DNA of 64,000 nt, from contig CM072336.1 of assembly GCA_036874045.1 (NCBI GenBank), positions 22,643,501-22,707,500 on the forward strand, written 5' to 3'. The notes under the pieces were generated by a model. The model saw only the letters and a list, made by a program, of their open reading frames with translations, did no database searches and had not been told where the DNA came from. The position numbers and the translations under genes are program-made. Shown one piece after another: positions 1 through 11,848 of the stretch. The number at the start of each line of letters is the position of its first letter. The stretch's first letter is position 1. Origin of the DNA: Cymodocea nodosa (taxonomy: Eukaryota > Streptophyta > Magnoliopsida > Alismatales > Cymodoceaceae).

Positions 1-1176
1 TTTTAAAAATTTATTTATTTCAATAAGTGTTTATTCTTTTTGAACTTCTCTTGAACCACTTCTAATGAGAGTTTGTTAATTACTACAAAAAAACCTGACC
101 ATACATAATAAAAAGAGCAAAATTTAACATAATAACATTTACGTTTTCATTAATAAAAAAAACAGTACAATTTAAACTTACATGTTTGAACGTTACATTC
201 TAAATATGCTCATGAAGAAAGCAATTGAATTTGAAACACGCTCGTACAGGAAGTGATCAAATTTGAAATATAACCAAGCACCTTAATTGAATTCTTTGAT
301 CAAATTACTAAACGGCTTAATTATCCCCTTGTTTTCCTCTTTCTTTCGGCCCGGCCCGGCCCAGCCCAGCCGGTTCGCTCAACCCAGCCTAGTCCGCCCG
401 AGCCCGACCATGCCCTGCAAGCCTCACGCCGGCCATCCCGAAGGACGAGCCCATTCCATCGATCCCTCCGGCAATGACCATATCTCCATCCAAGCTCCCC
501 TGCCTCACCTCCGTCAATCCCTCCCGTCCGACGCATCGCACCGCTGCTGCTCTCCAGGCCGTGAGCTCCTCCGCGCTTCCCCCGGTCCACCTTGGCACCC
601 CCGACGTCGTCATTTGCCGCCGCGCGAAGGAGTTCCGGAGGAGCTGCACGACGCCCCCCCTACTTACCGTTAGTGTAATGGAAACTTATTATCTTCGAGA
701 CTGTCAAATCACTACATAACGTTTAAGAGAATTTGATCGTTGTATATAAAAGCAATCAAATTATTCAGTCAGAGAGAGCTAACGTATAAAGAAAATATAC
801 ATATAGAAAATAAAGAAGAATAGATTAAGAAAATCATAATAAGAATCATTGATCTGTGACTTTAACTCGAAAACCTTACTTACAGTTAGTTCAAAAACTT
901 TGATTAAAAAGCTTGTGATTGATTAGTTGAAAGTTTTGACCTGAAAGTTTATTGGAATAATCGTAAGTCTGAGAATTTAGTGAAGTTTAAATTGAACTTG
1001 AGAGTGGACTAACGGTGAATTATCTAAAATTTCTTATATTTGTTTATTTATTTTTTGTTATACATGCTTACATTAATTCTGTCATGATTATTAAATTTAA
1101 TTATTCCATTGATCAAGTTAAAAATTGTTTAATAATATACATTTCACCGTTCACCCCGTGAATCATACGATGCTAA
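1..1176 (+). other. AT-rich repeat-like DNA, possible LTR fragment
   Basis: Apart from the GC island listed separately, this stretch is AT-rich and has no gene I recognise. A TATA-like box (tatataaaagc, about 744-754) is followed by A-rich leader-like sequence, and a short C-rich motif (gttcaccccgtg, about 1150) lies directly before the first recognisable copia coding sequence. That arrangement resembles the U3-R-U5 part of a plus-oriented LTR that abuts or truncates the minus-strand copia element to its right. No partner LTR, TG..CA ends or target duplication could be established, so the LTR reading is only a suggestion. Confidence 0.25.
340..665 (+). other. GC-rich island with transit-peptide-like ORF
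   Basis: A block of about 320 bp of strikingly high GC sits in DNA that is otherwise strongly AT-rich. It begins with a short tandem repeat of the type cggcccggcccagcccagcc. The plus frame from the ATG at 474 gives a Ser/Thr/Pro/Arg-rich, acid-poor N-terminus (MTISPSKLPCLTSVNPSR...) resembling a plastid or mitochondrial targeting peptide, and the GC block ends near a plausible splice donor (cttacc, then gttagt at 669). It could be a captured or stranded first exon of a nuclear gene, or the first exon of a gene disrupted by the neighbouring copia insertion. No downstream exon was found and I do not recognise the protein. Confidence 0.3.
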
Positions 1177-1692
1177 CAGAGTAATGCATATACCTTTCTT
1201 AGATCTGGCTAATTCTATGACCAAAAAATACTTTGATACTCCTAGTTTTAGCTTGAACCTCTCATTCAGCTCTTTTTTTAAAATAGTAATGTAATGTTGT
1301 CCTCGTTATTACCTGCAATCAAGAGATCATCCACGTACACCAAAATAACAGTGAAAGAGTCTGAATTTCCCTTTGTGAAAAGTCTGTAGTCTACATCAGA
1401 ATGCATGAAACCCATGGCAATGAATGCCTCTGTCAACATGAAATACCAATTGCATCTAGATTGCTTTAATCCATACAGTGACTTTTATAAGTGGCAAACG
1501 GAATGCTCTCCCTTTCCTTGTACTCCTGGCGGTAATTTCATATATACTACCACGAAGATACGCATTATTAATATCCAATTAGTGTAACTTCCAATCTTTC
1601 TTTGCTGCAATTGCTAGTATGGTTCTTAAGGTTGCAAGTTTTACTACTAGTGCATACGTTTCATGGTAGTCATATCCTTCTCTTTGTGTGTA

Positions 1693-1938
1693 TCACTTTG
1701 TTACGAGCCTTGCCTTGTAACGATCTATCGTACCATCAGCCTTTCTTTTTGTTCTATGAACCCACTTGCACCTGATTGCTTTCTTTCCTTTCAGCAAGTC
1801 TACTATTTTCCATGTGTGATTATCTTCAAGAGCCTGCAACTCTACGTTCATAGCTTCGTCCCACTCTTTTTTTTCCTTTGGCTTGCTCAAAATTTTGTGG
1901 TTCAGTGTTTGCACAGAAGGCAAAGAAAAAAACTTCAT
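1693..1938 (-). pseudogene. copia 1 reverse transcriptase N-terminal fragment
   Basis: The frame encodes the usual start of the copia RT domain: the WDEAM..E..AL..N.TW segment and the CKWVHRTKRKADGTIDRYKARLV segment (shown here in parts) are recognisable. It continues leftward, frameshifted, toward the YVDD site at 1326-1337. Confidence 0.8.
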
Positions 1939-2378
1939 GATCAGTACTTAGGTTCTCTAACGTGACAAAAACATTAAAATACAAGAGATATAAAATCTTT
2001 CAAATATGCAGGAGTAGAAATTAACCTGTTTGTTGACCTCTTGACAGACCCTTTTGAAAGGTCCTAATTTTTAGGAGGTCCCAAGTGTTGTTATGTATCT
2101 TCCACATGCATCTTGGGCGTCCTCCATTTCTTCATGTATAGCTGGCAAAATGTTGGATGTAGTATTATCTTGCATGTCTTGCAAATCATTACGATCATCA
2201 AGAATACCTTGTTGGTTGACATTTACATTTTTATCATTGTTGGTAGTAGACGTGTAGAACTCAGTGGCTTCCTGTTCGATGCTATATGGGATATCATAAT
2301 TTTTTTCAAGTAGCGGAAATGATAATTCGCTATCGGTTTCTAGAATTTCAAAGAATGGAAATATATTTTCACAAAACT

Positions 2379-2762
2379 TTACATCACGAGACACAGATAT
2401 TTCCTTTTGACTCCATGTCGTATAGTTTGTAACCTTTTTTCTCCGTAGAGATAACCCACAAAGACACATTTCACTGCCCTAGCATCAAATTTATGGTGCA
2501 CATTTTGATTCACAGCAAATGTCAGGCATCTGAAACTCCTTAAGTGGTTATAGTCAGGAACCTTATTGAACATGACTTGTAATGGGGATTTTCCACTTAA
2601 GACTTGAGTGGGCAGCCGATTTGTAAGGTATGTTGTTGTGAGTATACATTCTCCCCAAAACTTTAAAGGCATGAAGGATTGAAAACATGGTGCTCTTGTA
2701 ACCTCAAGCAAATGCTTATGTTTCCATTCTACTGTACCATTTTGTTGGGGGTGTTTGCACAC
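2379..2762 (-). pseudogene. copia 1 integrase C-terminal fragment
   Basis: Recognisable copia integrase features are the P-Q-NG-V--K-H strand, the W-E---T--YL-NR-P segment and the C-FVGY motif near the end of the ORF. The reading frame is broken on both sides. Confidence 0.8.
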
Positions 2763-2886
2763 ATGATGTTTGATGCATAATTACTTTTTCTACTAAAAGA
2801 GAAAATCTCACTCCCATTATCACTCCTTAATAGTCTTAATTGTACTGTTAAACTGATTTTCCACCATAGCAACAAAATTTCTGAAT

Positions 2887-3342
2887 TTAGAATGTCTTGT
2901 CTTTAGTTTTCATAAGGAAAGTCCATGTAGTGCATGAAAAATCATCAATAATTGTCAAAAAATATCGAAAACCTTGATGGCTAGGAATTTTAAAACTACC
3001 CAATATATCACAATAGACTAATTCAAAAATTTTATTAGTTTTGCTATCACTGACAGGAAATGGTAATTTTTGAAATTTAACTAAATGACACACCTTACAA
3101 GTGTCTTTATTATGTTTATCACATGATACTGAGGGAATCTGAGAAGTAACAAATGTGGAAGGATGTCCTAGCCTGAGATGCCATGTCTGAGTTGATACTG
3201 TGGCAGAGAGAGCCCTTGTGTTTTGTTCGTCCATGATCAACACATATAGTCCATAAATCCTCTTAGCCACTCCAATTAACTTCTTCGTTCGTAGGTCCTG
3301 TATAATACATATATGTGGGTAAGAACCAACATGGAAATTCAA
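2887..3342 (-). pseudogene. copia 1 GAG-pre-integrase and integrase zinc-binding fragment
   Basis: The ORF has the HLRLGHPS motif followed about 30 residues later by CKVC, together the HHCC zinc-binding module of retroviral-type integrases. It then enters the integrase core with the FLTIIDDFS motif, which carries a catalytic Asp. Confidence 0.8.
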
Positions 3343-4464
3343 TTGCTCAGTAATCTTTCCAACCGAGAGTAGATTGAATTCAAAATCTAGTAAATATAGA
3401 ACATTTGAAAACTATAATTTTTTAGAAAGTCTAACAGTCCCAAAAAAATCAACATTAGATGAGCAGCCATTAGGCAATTTAACCATTTGCATTTATTGTG
3501 CCCTAGAGTTTTTATCAACAATATGCAAGCAACAACACATGTGGTTTGTAGCGCTTGAGTCAATTATCCATATGTTTCTTTTAATTGATGCAAATGGGTA
3601 GTGATAACTTTAGCTAAATTGGTACAATGAACTGAAGTGAGACATGAATGGTCATTACCTGTAGAAGAATTCATTTCCTGTTTGACATATAGCTGAATTG
3701 TTTAGTTTATTGACTAATTGTTCATACTACTTTGGACTCAATGATGGAATTAACTTTGGTGCACCTTATTCATTTACTGCGATATTAGCATATATGTTTT
3801 TGTTCTCTGCTATCTTTTGTTTCCAAGAAAAACTTTATGCAATTTGTAGCTTGGTGGAAAACCACTTAGTCAATAGCAACAATCCTTTGTGTGCCCATTG
3901 TTTTCACAATGCATACAATACAACTTCTTCTTTGGTTTATTCACATTTTTACCCTTGTAATTCTGAATATTAAAATTCTTGTTAATTGCCATGACTAAAC
4001 TCTGAGATGTATCATAAGAATAAGTAATTGTCCTTTGTCTTTCCTCCTAAATTATCATGCTATAAGCTTTCCCTAGATTTGGCAAGGGGCTGTTCAACAA
4101 TATTTGGCCTTTAACTGCTATATGAGTGTCATTTAATCTCCTTAAAAACTGCATTAACTTTCTCTTGATCTCTTCTCTCTGCATATTTTTCAGAAGTGAC
4201 ACGATCATAATGGAGTTCAGGTTGTAAAATGGCTAATTTATCCCAAAGAGCCTTCAACTTAGTAAAATACAATACAACAGAAGCTTCACCCTATTTTAAG
4301 TAAGTTATATCTTGCTTCAATTGAAAAATTTTAGATATGTTATGTTCACCATAACTATTTTCTAAGTCCTTCCATATTTCCCTGGCTATATCTAAGTATG
4401 ACATAGCCTCAACAATATGAGACTCAATATTGTTAAGAAGCTAGGTAACAACCATGTTATTACA

Positions 4465-4770
4465 CTATTTCCATTGATGATGTAATTTAGGGCCTGTCCT
4501 CAATGACAGTTGACCGATAGTCTCATCAACAAAATCTAATTTGTTTCTAACATTCAAAATTTTAGACATTACCTTACTCCATGACATATAATTGTTTCCA
4601 TTCAATTTCTTAGTAGCTGAGACCATATTCTTAGAGTTAGCAATATAATATGGGTCATCACTTAATGAAATTGCAACGAAATCTATAGATGAAGCCGTAC
4701 TATTATTTGCCATTGACATGAGGTCAAAAAAAAATTGATAAAAGGAATCTGAAGTCAAAACTTCAGACAA
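4465..4770 (-). pseudogene. copia 1 gag N-terminal fragment
   Basis: The ORF contains the plant copia gag signature DDPYYIANS followed by KLNGNNYMSWSK and KLDFVD. The methionine likely used by the element (MANNSTAS...) is internal to the longest ORF and lies about 350 bp from the primer binding site, as expected for gag. Confidence 0.75.
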
Positions 4771-5060
4771 AGAAGGAGATCTAGTACTATCTCAACCAAA
4801 TAAAAGATGAAAGTAAGAAATTACAATAGAACTAACAGATATGAAGTTAAATCAAGAAGATTGAATGCAAATAATGAGGTCACATCTTAAGAAAATGAAA
4901 AGATCTCAACCAAATAGATGATGAAAGTAAGAAAGTACAATAGATCTAATAGATATGAAGTCAAATCAAGAAGATCAAATACAAATAGTGAGGTTGTGTC
5001 TTAAGAAAATGAAAAGATCTTACCAAATCAAGTTGTGTGTCTCTTCAAAGTAGGAAATTT

Positions 5061-5072
5061 GCTCTGATACCA
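5061..5072 (-). other. Primer binding site (initiator tRNA-Met type) of copia 1
   Basis: The plus strand reads gctctgatacca; its complement is TGGTATCAGAGC, the standard plant copia primer binding site, directly followed by an LTR starting TG at 5073. Confidence 0.85.
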
Positions 5073-5240
5073 TGTTAGAAACATGTGTGAAAACAATCAT
5101 AATAATAGAAACGTTATTGAACCAAAGAACAAGATAAATACTCACCCCAAAAATGCAATAAATCAAAGGAGTAATCACAAACACTTGAAAAATTCTCATA
5201 TGGATTTCCACCACTTGTCATCTTTAGCTTTTATATTTAC

Positions 5241-7950
5241 ATTTAAGTGAGATCCAAGTATTTGATAGATCTATATCAATTACATAAAAATGAAATATAT
5301 ATGTACATATGGAATGATATTATCAATTGATAGAAGTCTAGCACAAATTGAGTAGACTTGTGGCAATGCTCATGTGAGTGGAGGAAAAAATCAAGAGTAG
5401 TAAGGTAGTGTCATCATCTCTTCTAATAAGGTAGACATGACGAGCATGGTAGAGCAAGTGCATGATGAACAGGTAAGCTTAACGTAAGATGTGATGAGCA
5501 TGACGAAGTGAAGCAATCATCCATGTAGGCAGAGATCAATCGATGGATGAGTGAAGCGAACAATAGATGGGTGAGTGTGGCTGTTAGGAAATAATAAGTC
5601 TCAAGTAATAAATGTAAGTGTATGACATTAAATGAAGTACATCGACAAGTACAAATTGAATCTACAAAGAATCGTAAGTCAATATTAAAGATCTAAAAGG
5701 AAAGATACTATACTAACTAACTTACTAAGTTAATTCTCCTAAATTAAACAAGAATATTTACAACTATAGACAATATATACAAAGTATTTACAAGAACAAC
5801 AACCAAGAGCAATTATAAGAATTAACACTATAAAAGAAAAGAAAATGACAATAAAAGCTAATGAAAGAAAATGAAACTAAAAATGTGCTTGATTACTCTT
5901 CATGTTGTCTATACACTTATCACCATCTCTCAGCTGTCACTTAAGAAGAATGCTCTCTATTGTGCTCCCAAACCTCAATAGCACCTAGGAGAAGAGTCGT
6001 AGTCGCTATTCTCCATTAATCTCCCTTCTGTCATGTCACAAAGAAGACAATAAAGTCTAACGCCTCGAAAGTCGTCAATGACCAGGTAGTAATTTAGTAT
6101 CCCCAAGCGCTACAGCAGTCTCAATTACATGATACTATGAAGTTTACCAACACACTCGTGATATGATAACATAGACTTTGATCCTAGTCTATCCTCACAT
6201 AATCCTCATTGGGTTATCACCACCAACTCAAACCATCAAAAATGAGAGAAGTCTAAGCTATTCTGCACCAACTGTTGAGGTCTAGGCCTACTTCTTGAAC
6301 ATTATTTAGCTAGACGTCCTTCACGCAAGCCACACCTAAAATCAGAGAGAGGAGGTCCTACTTTGTCGTTCTCCACACCTTGAGAACTCATTGAAGGGGT
6401 GACCCAAGAAATAAGAAGTACAAGAGTTGCAGACCACTTAACCACTTGGATTTGCATTTACATTTGTAGACTTTATCCACACATGAAAGTGCTAACACCG
6501 AAGGGAGGAGGGACGAACCATTACTATATTTCATGCATCAACAGCAAACCGAATAGGTGACGAATGAACTTGTCAAACCCAACCTCACTTAACATGAGCT
6601 TCCTACCATTGAGGGTCGAAGGTTCACTCCAACGAATCACATTTTTCATAAAAAAATATATGCACAAATAATGAAGATTAATCGTAGCATAAAAAATAAA
6701 ACAAAGTAAAAATAAACATTTAAATAGATTTCAAGTGAAATATACCTAAATGTAATTGGGACCGTCGCTATCACCATGCATTTGCAAAACCATCAGAATT
6801 TTTTTGATTTCTTTTAATCCTTTTAACCTTTGTAAATAATAAAACATTGAATTCCTACATGAATCACATAAAGTCTATTCACAAAAAAATGTACAAATTT
6901 ATACCTTTCGTCCTCTCTTTTTTTTTAAATGTAAAGATGTATAATTTTTTTAATGTAAAGATAATATATATATTTTTGAGTATGTCAACATTGGGTTAGA
7001 AATGTCGATTAAAAAATGTTAGAAAAAAAAAAAAAAAATTAGGGTCCTCTTTGCACAAATGAGGAAGGGGAAAATATCAAGATTTTTTTTCTCTTACTTT
7101 ATAGTTTTTTTGGTATTGTTGATTTTTTTTCATTTATCAAAATTCAATTCTTAATAAGAGTTACGAACACTGCTTCTAACTAATTAAGCTATCGTGGATA
7201 TTTTTTCTGTAATAATTGTATTTTTACGTAGATTTGAGCTTACGACCTCATCCTTAATAAAAGTAGATTATCAATATTGATATTCATAGTTTCTTTCAAA
7301 AGTTTGACCATTGGAAAATGCTAAAGACATGATTATCAAAAAAATAATGATGATCATTTTATCTAAGTTTAAATTCAAGATCTTTTCGTTTGCAAAGATC
7401 AATTACCATATGGTAAATATTTGTTTAAAAATGATAATAGTTTTCTACATTAAATACTAATAATCAACTATAACAATTTAATTAACTAGAAGTAACGATA
7501 TTTGTAATTTCATTAAGATTTAAATTTTGATAGATATAAAAACTAACATTATAAAAAATTTAAATTTTACTCAAAGCTACAAACTCAGCTGATCAACTTT
7601 AATTGATTAAAACTCTTATTGCCGTATTTAAATGGTGAGTGATCGGAACATTCGAACGACATCAAAACAAAACTTTAATTGATTACAAAATATTATATAT
7701 TTATAAATATAAATTCGAATTTTTAAACGCACACTTTAGGTTATCAATAATAAAAAACAGGATATCATAAATAAAAGGCCGACGTTCAATCCATTAAGTT
7801 CTGTAAACGCAGGTCCCCATGTTTCCCCACTATCTCTAAACTACCCTTCATCACTATTCTTCGGTATTACAAATTCAACGCTAATTTCCGTAAATACGAC
7901 AACTTACATATGCATTTTCGTGATTCTATATTTCTATAGACGTAACGTGT
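5241..7950. other. Intergenic, no gene recognised
   Basis: About 2.7 kb without a supportable gene. The first part (5.25-6.6 kb) has mixed composition and probably includes the rest of the copia 1 LTR or other old repeat; the rest (6.65-7.9 kb) is AT-rich with poly(A/T) runs. I see no coding frame or RNA gene in it. Confidence 0.6.
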
Positions 7951-7960
7951 CTTACCGTGG

Positions 7961-8021
7961 CTAGGGTTTTCCCTCACCTCCCTCTTCGACCTCCACCTTC
8001 CGCCGCTACCCAAAACCCTAG
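7961..8021 (+). promoter_or_regulatory. Pair of telo boxes upstream of the RGG gene
   Basis: Two telo-box motifs in opposite orientation, ctagggttt at 7961-7969 and aaaccctag at 8013-8021, lie 120-180 bp before the start codon, separated by a CT-rich stretch typical of plant core promoters or leaders. Telo boxes are known from promoters of ribosomal-protein and translation-factor genes, which fits a ribosome-associated RGG protein. The function here is inferred. Confidence 0.55.
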
Positions 8022-8139
8022 TCAACCATTCCCACCAGAACCCCCCGATATCTCCGCCTGAATCAATGGCAACTTTCTTTTCGTTACTAAGTTAAGGCTT
8101 TTCCTGTATCTGTTCTGTCCCGTAACCTGTTTCCCAGCC

Positions 8140-11100
8140 ATGGCGAGCCTCAACCCTTTCGATCTCCTTGGGAATGACGACAACGATGATCCGTCCCACC
8201 TCTTTGCCGCTGCGCAGAAGCAGAAGGATGCAGCCAAGACTGCTGCTGCCACTCCGCAGATCCCCGCCATGCTCCCCACCAAGCCGGTGCCTCCGGCTCA
8301 GGCTGGTGAGCTTTATTCGGATTTTGTGTTTGTTTTGCATTTTTGCGTTGTTCTGGATTATCGGTTTAGTTGTTGAATATTTCTAATCTTCGCCTTTTCG
8401 TTTTTTTTTTGTTGATTTCTGTGCTGTGGATAGCGACGTGTGGTGCGTCTTATCCTTTTATGTAAATGCAGAAGTTGTATAATGTGCTGAGGTTTTTGTC
8501 TTCGGCTTAATGTCAAATGATGTATTTAGATACTTCTCTCTTTCAAGCTTTTTAACTATTTGTTGGTTTATTGTTACAACGTGAGCTGGTAAAAGGATTG
8601 TCTCTGTTTTGGGTATTGTTCGTTTATATTTGTATGTGATACCGAAACTGGTTGGATCGTATACTTTGAATTGAGAAAAGACCAGATTTTTTATAAGTAT
8701 CACTGTTTCGCTATGTCTCAGTGAGGGAGTCTAGAAATAATTCTGGGCCACAACGTGGTGGCTTCAGTGCTGGTCGTGGAGGACGTGGCAGAGGTGGCAT
8801 TGCAGGAAGGCCATATTCATACAGAGACTATGGAAATGTGGAAGAAAATGGCTTTCCAGGAGGTGGTGGACAATACAGGGAACCAGGTAAGATTTCTGAG
8901 AGGGGACCTCGCCAGCCATACCGTGGTGGTCGTCGTGGTGGATATGCAAATGGAGAGGTGGGTGGTGCCTCTGAGCGCCCCCGACAGCGGGTGTTTGAGC
9001 GACACAGTGGAACAGGACGTGGATACGAGGTTAAGCGAGAAGGTGCTGGCCGTGGAAACTGGGGAACTCCTACCGATGATGTGATTGCACAGTTAAGTCC
9101 TTTTGTCTATATCATTTGCAATTTCTTATATCTCAGTGGCTATTCAGAAAAAAAATTACAATGTACCAGTGGGATCTTATGTTTTAGATTTTTTAGTTAG
9201 ATTTCTGTTCATTTTGTTTCTTCGTACTTGGATTAGGGGATCTGTGGAGGTTGTAAATGCAGAGGATAATGCTCCTACTCCTGAGAAGCAGATGGAAAAT
9301 GTAATTCCTTCATCTGAGACTGAGAACAATGACAAGGAAGCTGCAAAAGAAATTGAAGACAAGGTACTTAGTGACATAAAAAGAACTAGTGTTTCACCAT
9401 TATGGTTTATTACATGGTGCATGCATCTGAAAGATGCGAATGTTACTATAAATTCCAAACTAACTGCTATCTGACTCTGACAAGAGAATTAAAGCACTCT
9501 TAAGCTTTGCTTGTTCGAAAATTTTCACCCAAGATTCTGATGAGAATCATTATATAGTCAGAATCCGAATCAAACAAGAGTATGTAGTCAATTCACTATA
9601 GAAGCTATACAAAAAATTTCTTAAAAGAGAGAGAGATCTTGCCATTAGAAGTAATTGGCAAAGCATATTCTAAACAAAATCATAATCTAAACCAAGTGCA
9701 CCGTTCGAAGAAAACCTAAACTAAATGCAACTTTATGCTCGTTTTTGTGATAACACTAGGCAATTTGATAATTTTACTTTCCCAAACAGTCAATCGGAAT
9801 AAAGAGAGTTTCCAGTAGGCATTCAAGGTGTTGAAGAAATGAATAAGGTATCAATGGGGTGACCATTCTTGAAACTACCAGGCTTTTAGTTGCCTCTAAA
9901 AAGTTTGGGTTGAATCTTTGGTTTCACCATCAGATGTATGCTCATTTAGGTGAAATGCCTGTTTCCATTGGGTGCTTCTAATGTGGCAGAGTGGGGATAC
10001 TTTGTAGAAGTATATATTTGGTATATACATACTTTAAGTCCATTAGGAAGCGAGCCTGGTTACCTTAGTTGCATGGGCACCTAGGAAATGCCTAGGCATC
10101 ACTTATACAAATATTTATTTTTTCAAATTTTTATGTATATATTATACATATTTAATAATAATTATGCATATTTTTAGCTTTATAATTTTCTAAATAACAT
10201 TCAATTACATAAATAAGCCTAAGATAACATTAAAATATGAGGTTGAGGTGTAATAATTCTAATTTTTATATTTCATTAATGGGTATAATCATATATTTCA
10301 ATAATTATGTATATTTTAGTAGTTTTGCATCAAAAAATTTATATTTAAGATTATTTGCAAGGAAAACATTTAAAACCTTAAAAGCATATATTTAATTAAT
10401 TGGATTTGTCAAAAGATCCACTCAATCAAAATAAGGTGAGGTGTTCTGCCAAGGCATGTCCAATTCATGGCGTGTAGGTGCACCTAGGTGGCACAACCGC
10501 CTAGGTGCAACCTAGATACACCTTAAAAAGCGTGAGTATGTATGTACCATAAGACATTATCAAACTAAACAGGAGAATTGTATTTAGAGTGTTATGTGAA
10601 AATAACTATTTGCCTAACTATATATGACATCTGTGTACAAAAAAGTTAGTGCAATAGGGATGTGAATGTTGTAATGGATAAGTGATAATGCCATATAAGA
10701 AAGTTAAGAAATGATTTCAATTAGAATAGAGTAGGAATTCCTCTTTTGTTTTGGGCCCCTGCCCGATAAATAGATCGGGGAACTTTATTAAAAAAGAATA
10801 GAATAGGAATTGCATTTGATTAAAGATAAAATAAGAGAATCATCATAGATGGTTTAGTCATATTCATAAAAAGGTTTATAGATGCAATTACAAGGAAAGG
10901 TGAATTAACTAATTTAGGTTAAATAAAATATAGACGAAAATAAAAATTACTTAGAAATAGTGAAGAAAGATTTAAAATTACATAATCTCATGAAAGATTT
11001 AGTGATTGAATTAGTGAAAAATAAGGATTCATCTTGGTGACCCTTCATAGTGAGAGTAATGTATTAATTGTCATTTTTCCAATTCAAATTTCAATGTGCT

Positions 11101-11848
11101 GCAGTAGTTTTACCACGTCAACATCACAAACACTTCACCTAGTTAGTTGATATTTTTGTTTGGTTTTTGTGGTTTTCCTCGAGTGATACACGTAACCAAT
11201 CAATCCATCTGTTTATAATATCTACTTACGTCTCCTTTTAATAGGAGATGACGTTAGAAGAGTATGAAAAGATCAAGGAAGAGAAGCGAAAAGTCCTACT
11301 TTCATTGAAAACTGAGGAGAGAAAGGTGGATACGAAAGAGTTTGAGTCTATGCAGCTACTCTCCATCAGGAAGGGGAATGAGGAAATCTTCATCAAGTTG
11401 GTAGGGACAAATATTCTCCTTTATCTAAAGAAATACTTCGTAAAATGGTAGACAACATTTCTTCTTTATGCATTTACTTTATTGTAAATTGCTTTCTTCA
11501 GGGTTCGGATAAAGATTCTAGAAAATCAAAAGAAAATGGTGAACGGGATGAGAAGGCAAAAAAGGTAAATATATCTTCTGTGAATGTCTTTGTTATATTA
11601 ATCGTTTTCCATAAATTGTTTTAGTAACTTGTTATTCATCTTCAACTTAGCCTATAAACATCAATGAGTTCCTGAAGGCATCTGATGGTAGACGGAGTTA
11701 CGGTGGTCGCGGTCGTGGCAGAGGGAGAAGCGATCGTGGATCTAGAGGCGACTTTGGTGGTGGTGGTGGAAATGCTGCTATTTACCCATCCGAGTCTGTG
11801 ATTGAAATTGCAGATCCTAGACAGTTCCCCACACTTAGCGTGAAGTAG
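8140..11848 (+). CDS. RGG-repeat nuclear RNA-binding protein (HABP4/SERBP1/Stm1 family)
   Basis: Six exons: 8140-8305, 8722-9091, 9237-9363, 11245-11400, 11502-11564, 11651-11848; 1080 bp, 359 aa, all GT-AG and phase-consistent. Domain order is typical for plant RGGA-type proteins: an Stm1-like N-terminus (MASLNPFDLLGNDD), an RGG box at about residues 63-80 (GRGGRGRGG), a second Arg/Gly patch near 105, an acidic Glu-rich linker (about 180-222), the conserved MTLEEYEKIKEEKRKVLLSL block at the start of exon 4, then INEFLK and a C-terminal RGG box ending ADPRQFPTLSVK. The family binds RNA and, in SERBP1/Stm1, idle ribosomes; Arabidopsis RGGA has been tied to stress tolerance. The start ATG gives the family N-terminus. 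Intron 3 (1.9 kb) carries retroelement scraps. The gene converges on the kinase gene, stops 1.16 kb apart. Confidence 0.95.
10060..10535. repeat. CCTAGG-rich repeat remnant in RGG intron 3
   Basis: Two short CCTAGG-bearing patches face each other across AT-rich sequence: gcacctaggaaatgcctaggc near 10078-10098 and a patch with gcacctaggtgg and cgcctaggtgc near 10483-10508. Similar CCTAGG/GCCTAGGC low-copy patches occur in plant repeats. Ends and family could not be determined. Confidence 0.3.
10665..11065 (+). mobile_element. RTE-type LINE 3'-end fragment in RGG intron 3
   Basis: The degraded plus-strand translation retains the order of the plant RTE C-terminal tail: an N-R-VG-- segment, then a run equal to D-K-R---I-WFGHI (here I-DGLVIF), ending with a remnant of the terminal D-P----W/G block near 11030. 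The nucleotide sequence closely parallels a second copy at 32200-32445 (for example gattaaagataaaataag in both). The frame is broken throughout. Confidence 0.6.
10740..10794 (+). mobile_element. 55-bp L1-type LINE tail flanked by a 17-bp target duplication
   Basis: A 55-bp insert ending in a short A run interrupts the RTE fragment. It is flanked by direct repeats at 10723-10739 and 10795-10811 (agaatagagtaggaatt and agaatagaataggaatt, one mismatch). The insert resembles the 3' end of the L1-type LINE at 35825-35885 (both run ctctttt/ctccttt, ggcccc, gat-gat-gg-g-a-ttta/ttat). This is the pattern of a severely 5'-truncated target-primed reverse transcription event. Confidence 0.65.

Larger units (their letters stand above)
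1177..5240 (-). mobile_element. Degenerate Ty1/copia retrotransposon (copia 1), 3' end missing
   Basis: Read on the minus strand the domains come in Ty1/copia order: LTR start and primer binding site at 5061-5072, gag around 4465-4770, GAG-pre-integrase and integrase 2379-3342, reverse transcriptase 1180-1940. The primer binding site reads TGGTATCAGAGC, complementary to the initiator tRNA-Met end. The RT active-site motif YVDD is intact at 1326-1337. Many frameshifts and stops break the polyprotein. RNase H and the 3' LTR are not seen: the element stops in RT near 1180. The 5' LTR begins at 5073 (tgttagaaac...) and has a minus-strand TATA-like box near 5229-5236; its outer end is not resolved. 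Confidence 0.85.

Noticed and set aside
8755..9084. 109-residue plus ORF overlapping RGG exon 2
   Set aside because: Out-of-frame shadow; the exon 2 frame gives the RGG boxes and continues across correct splice sites.
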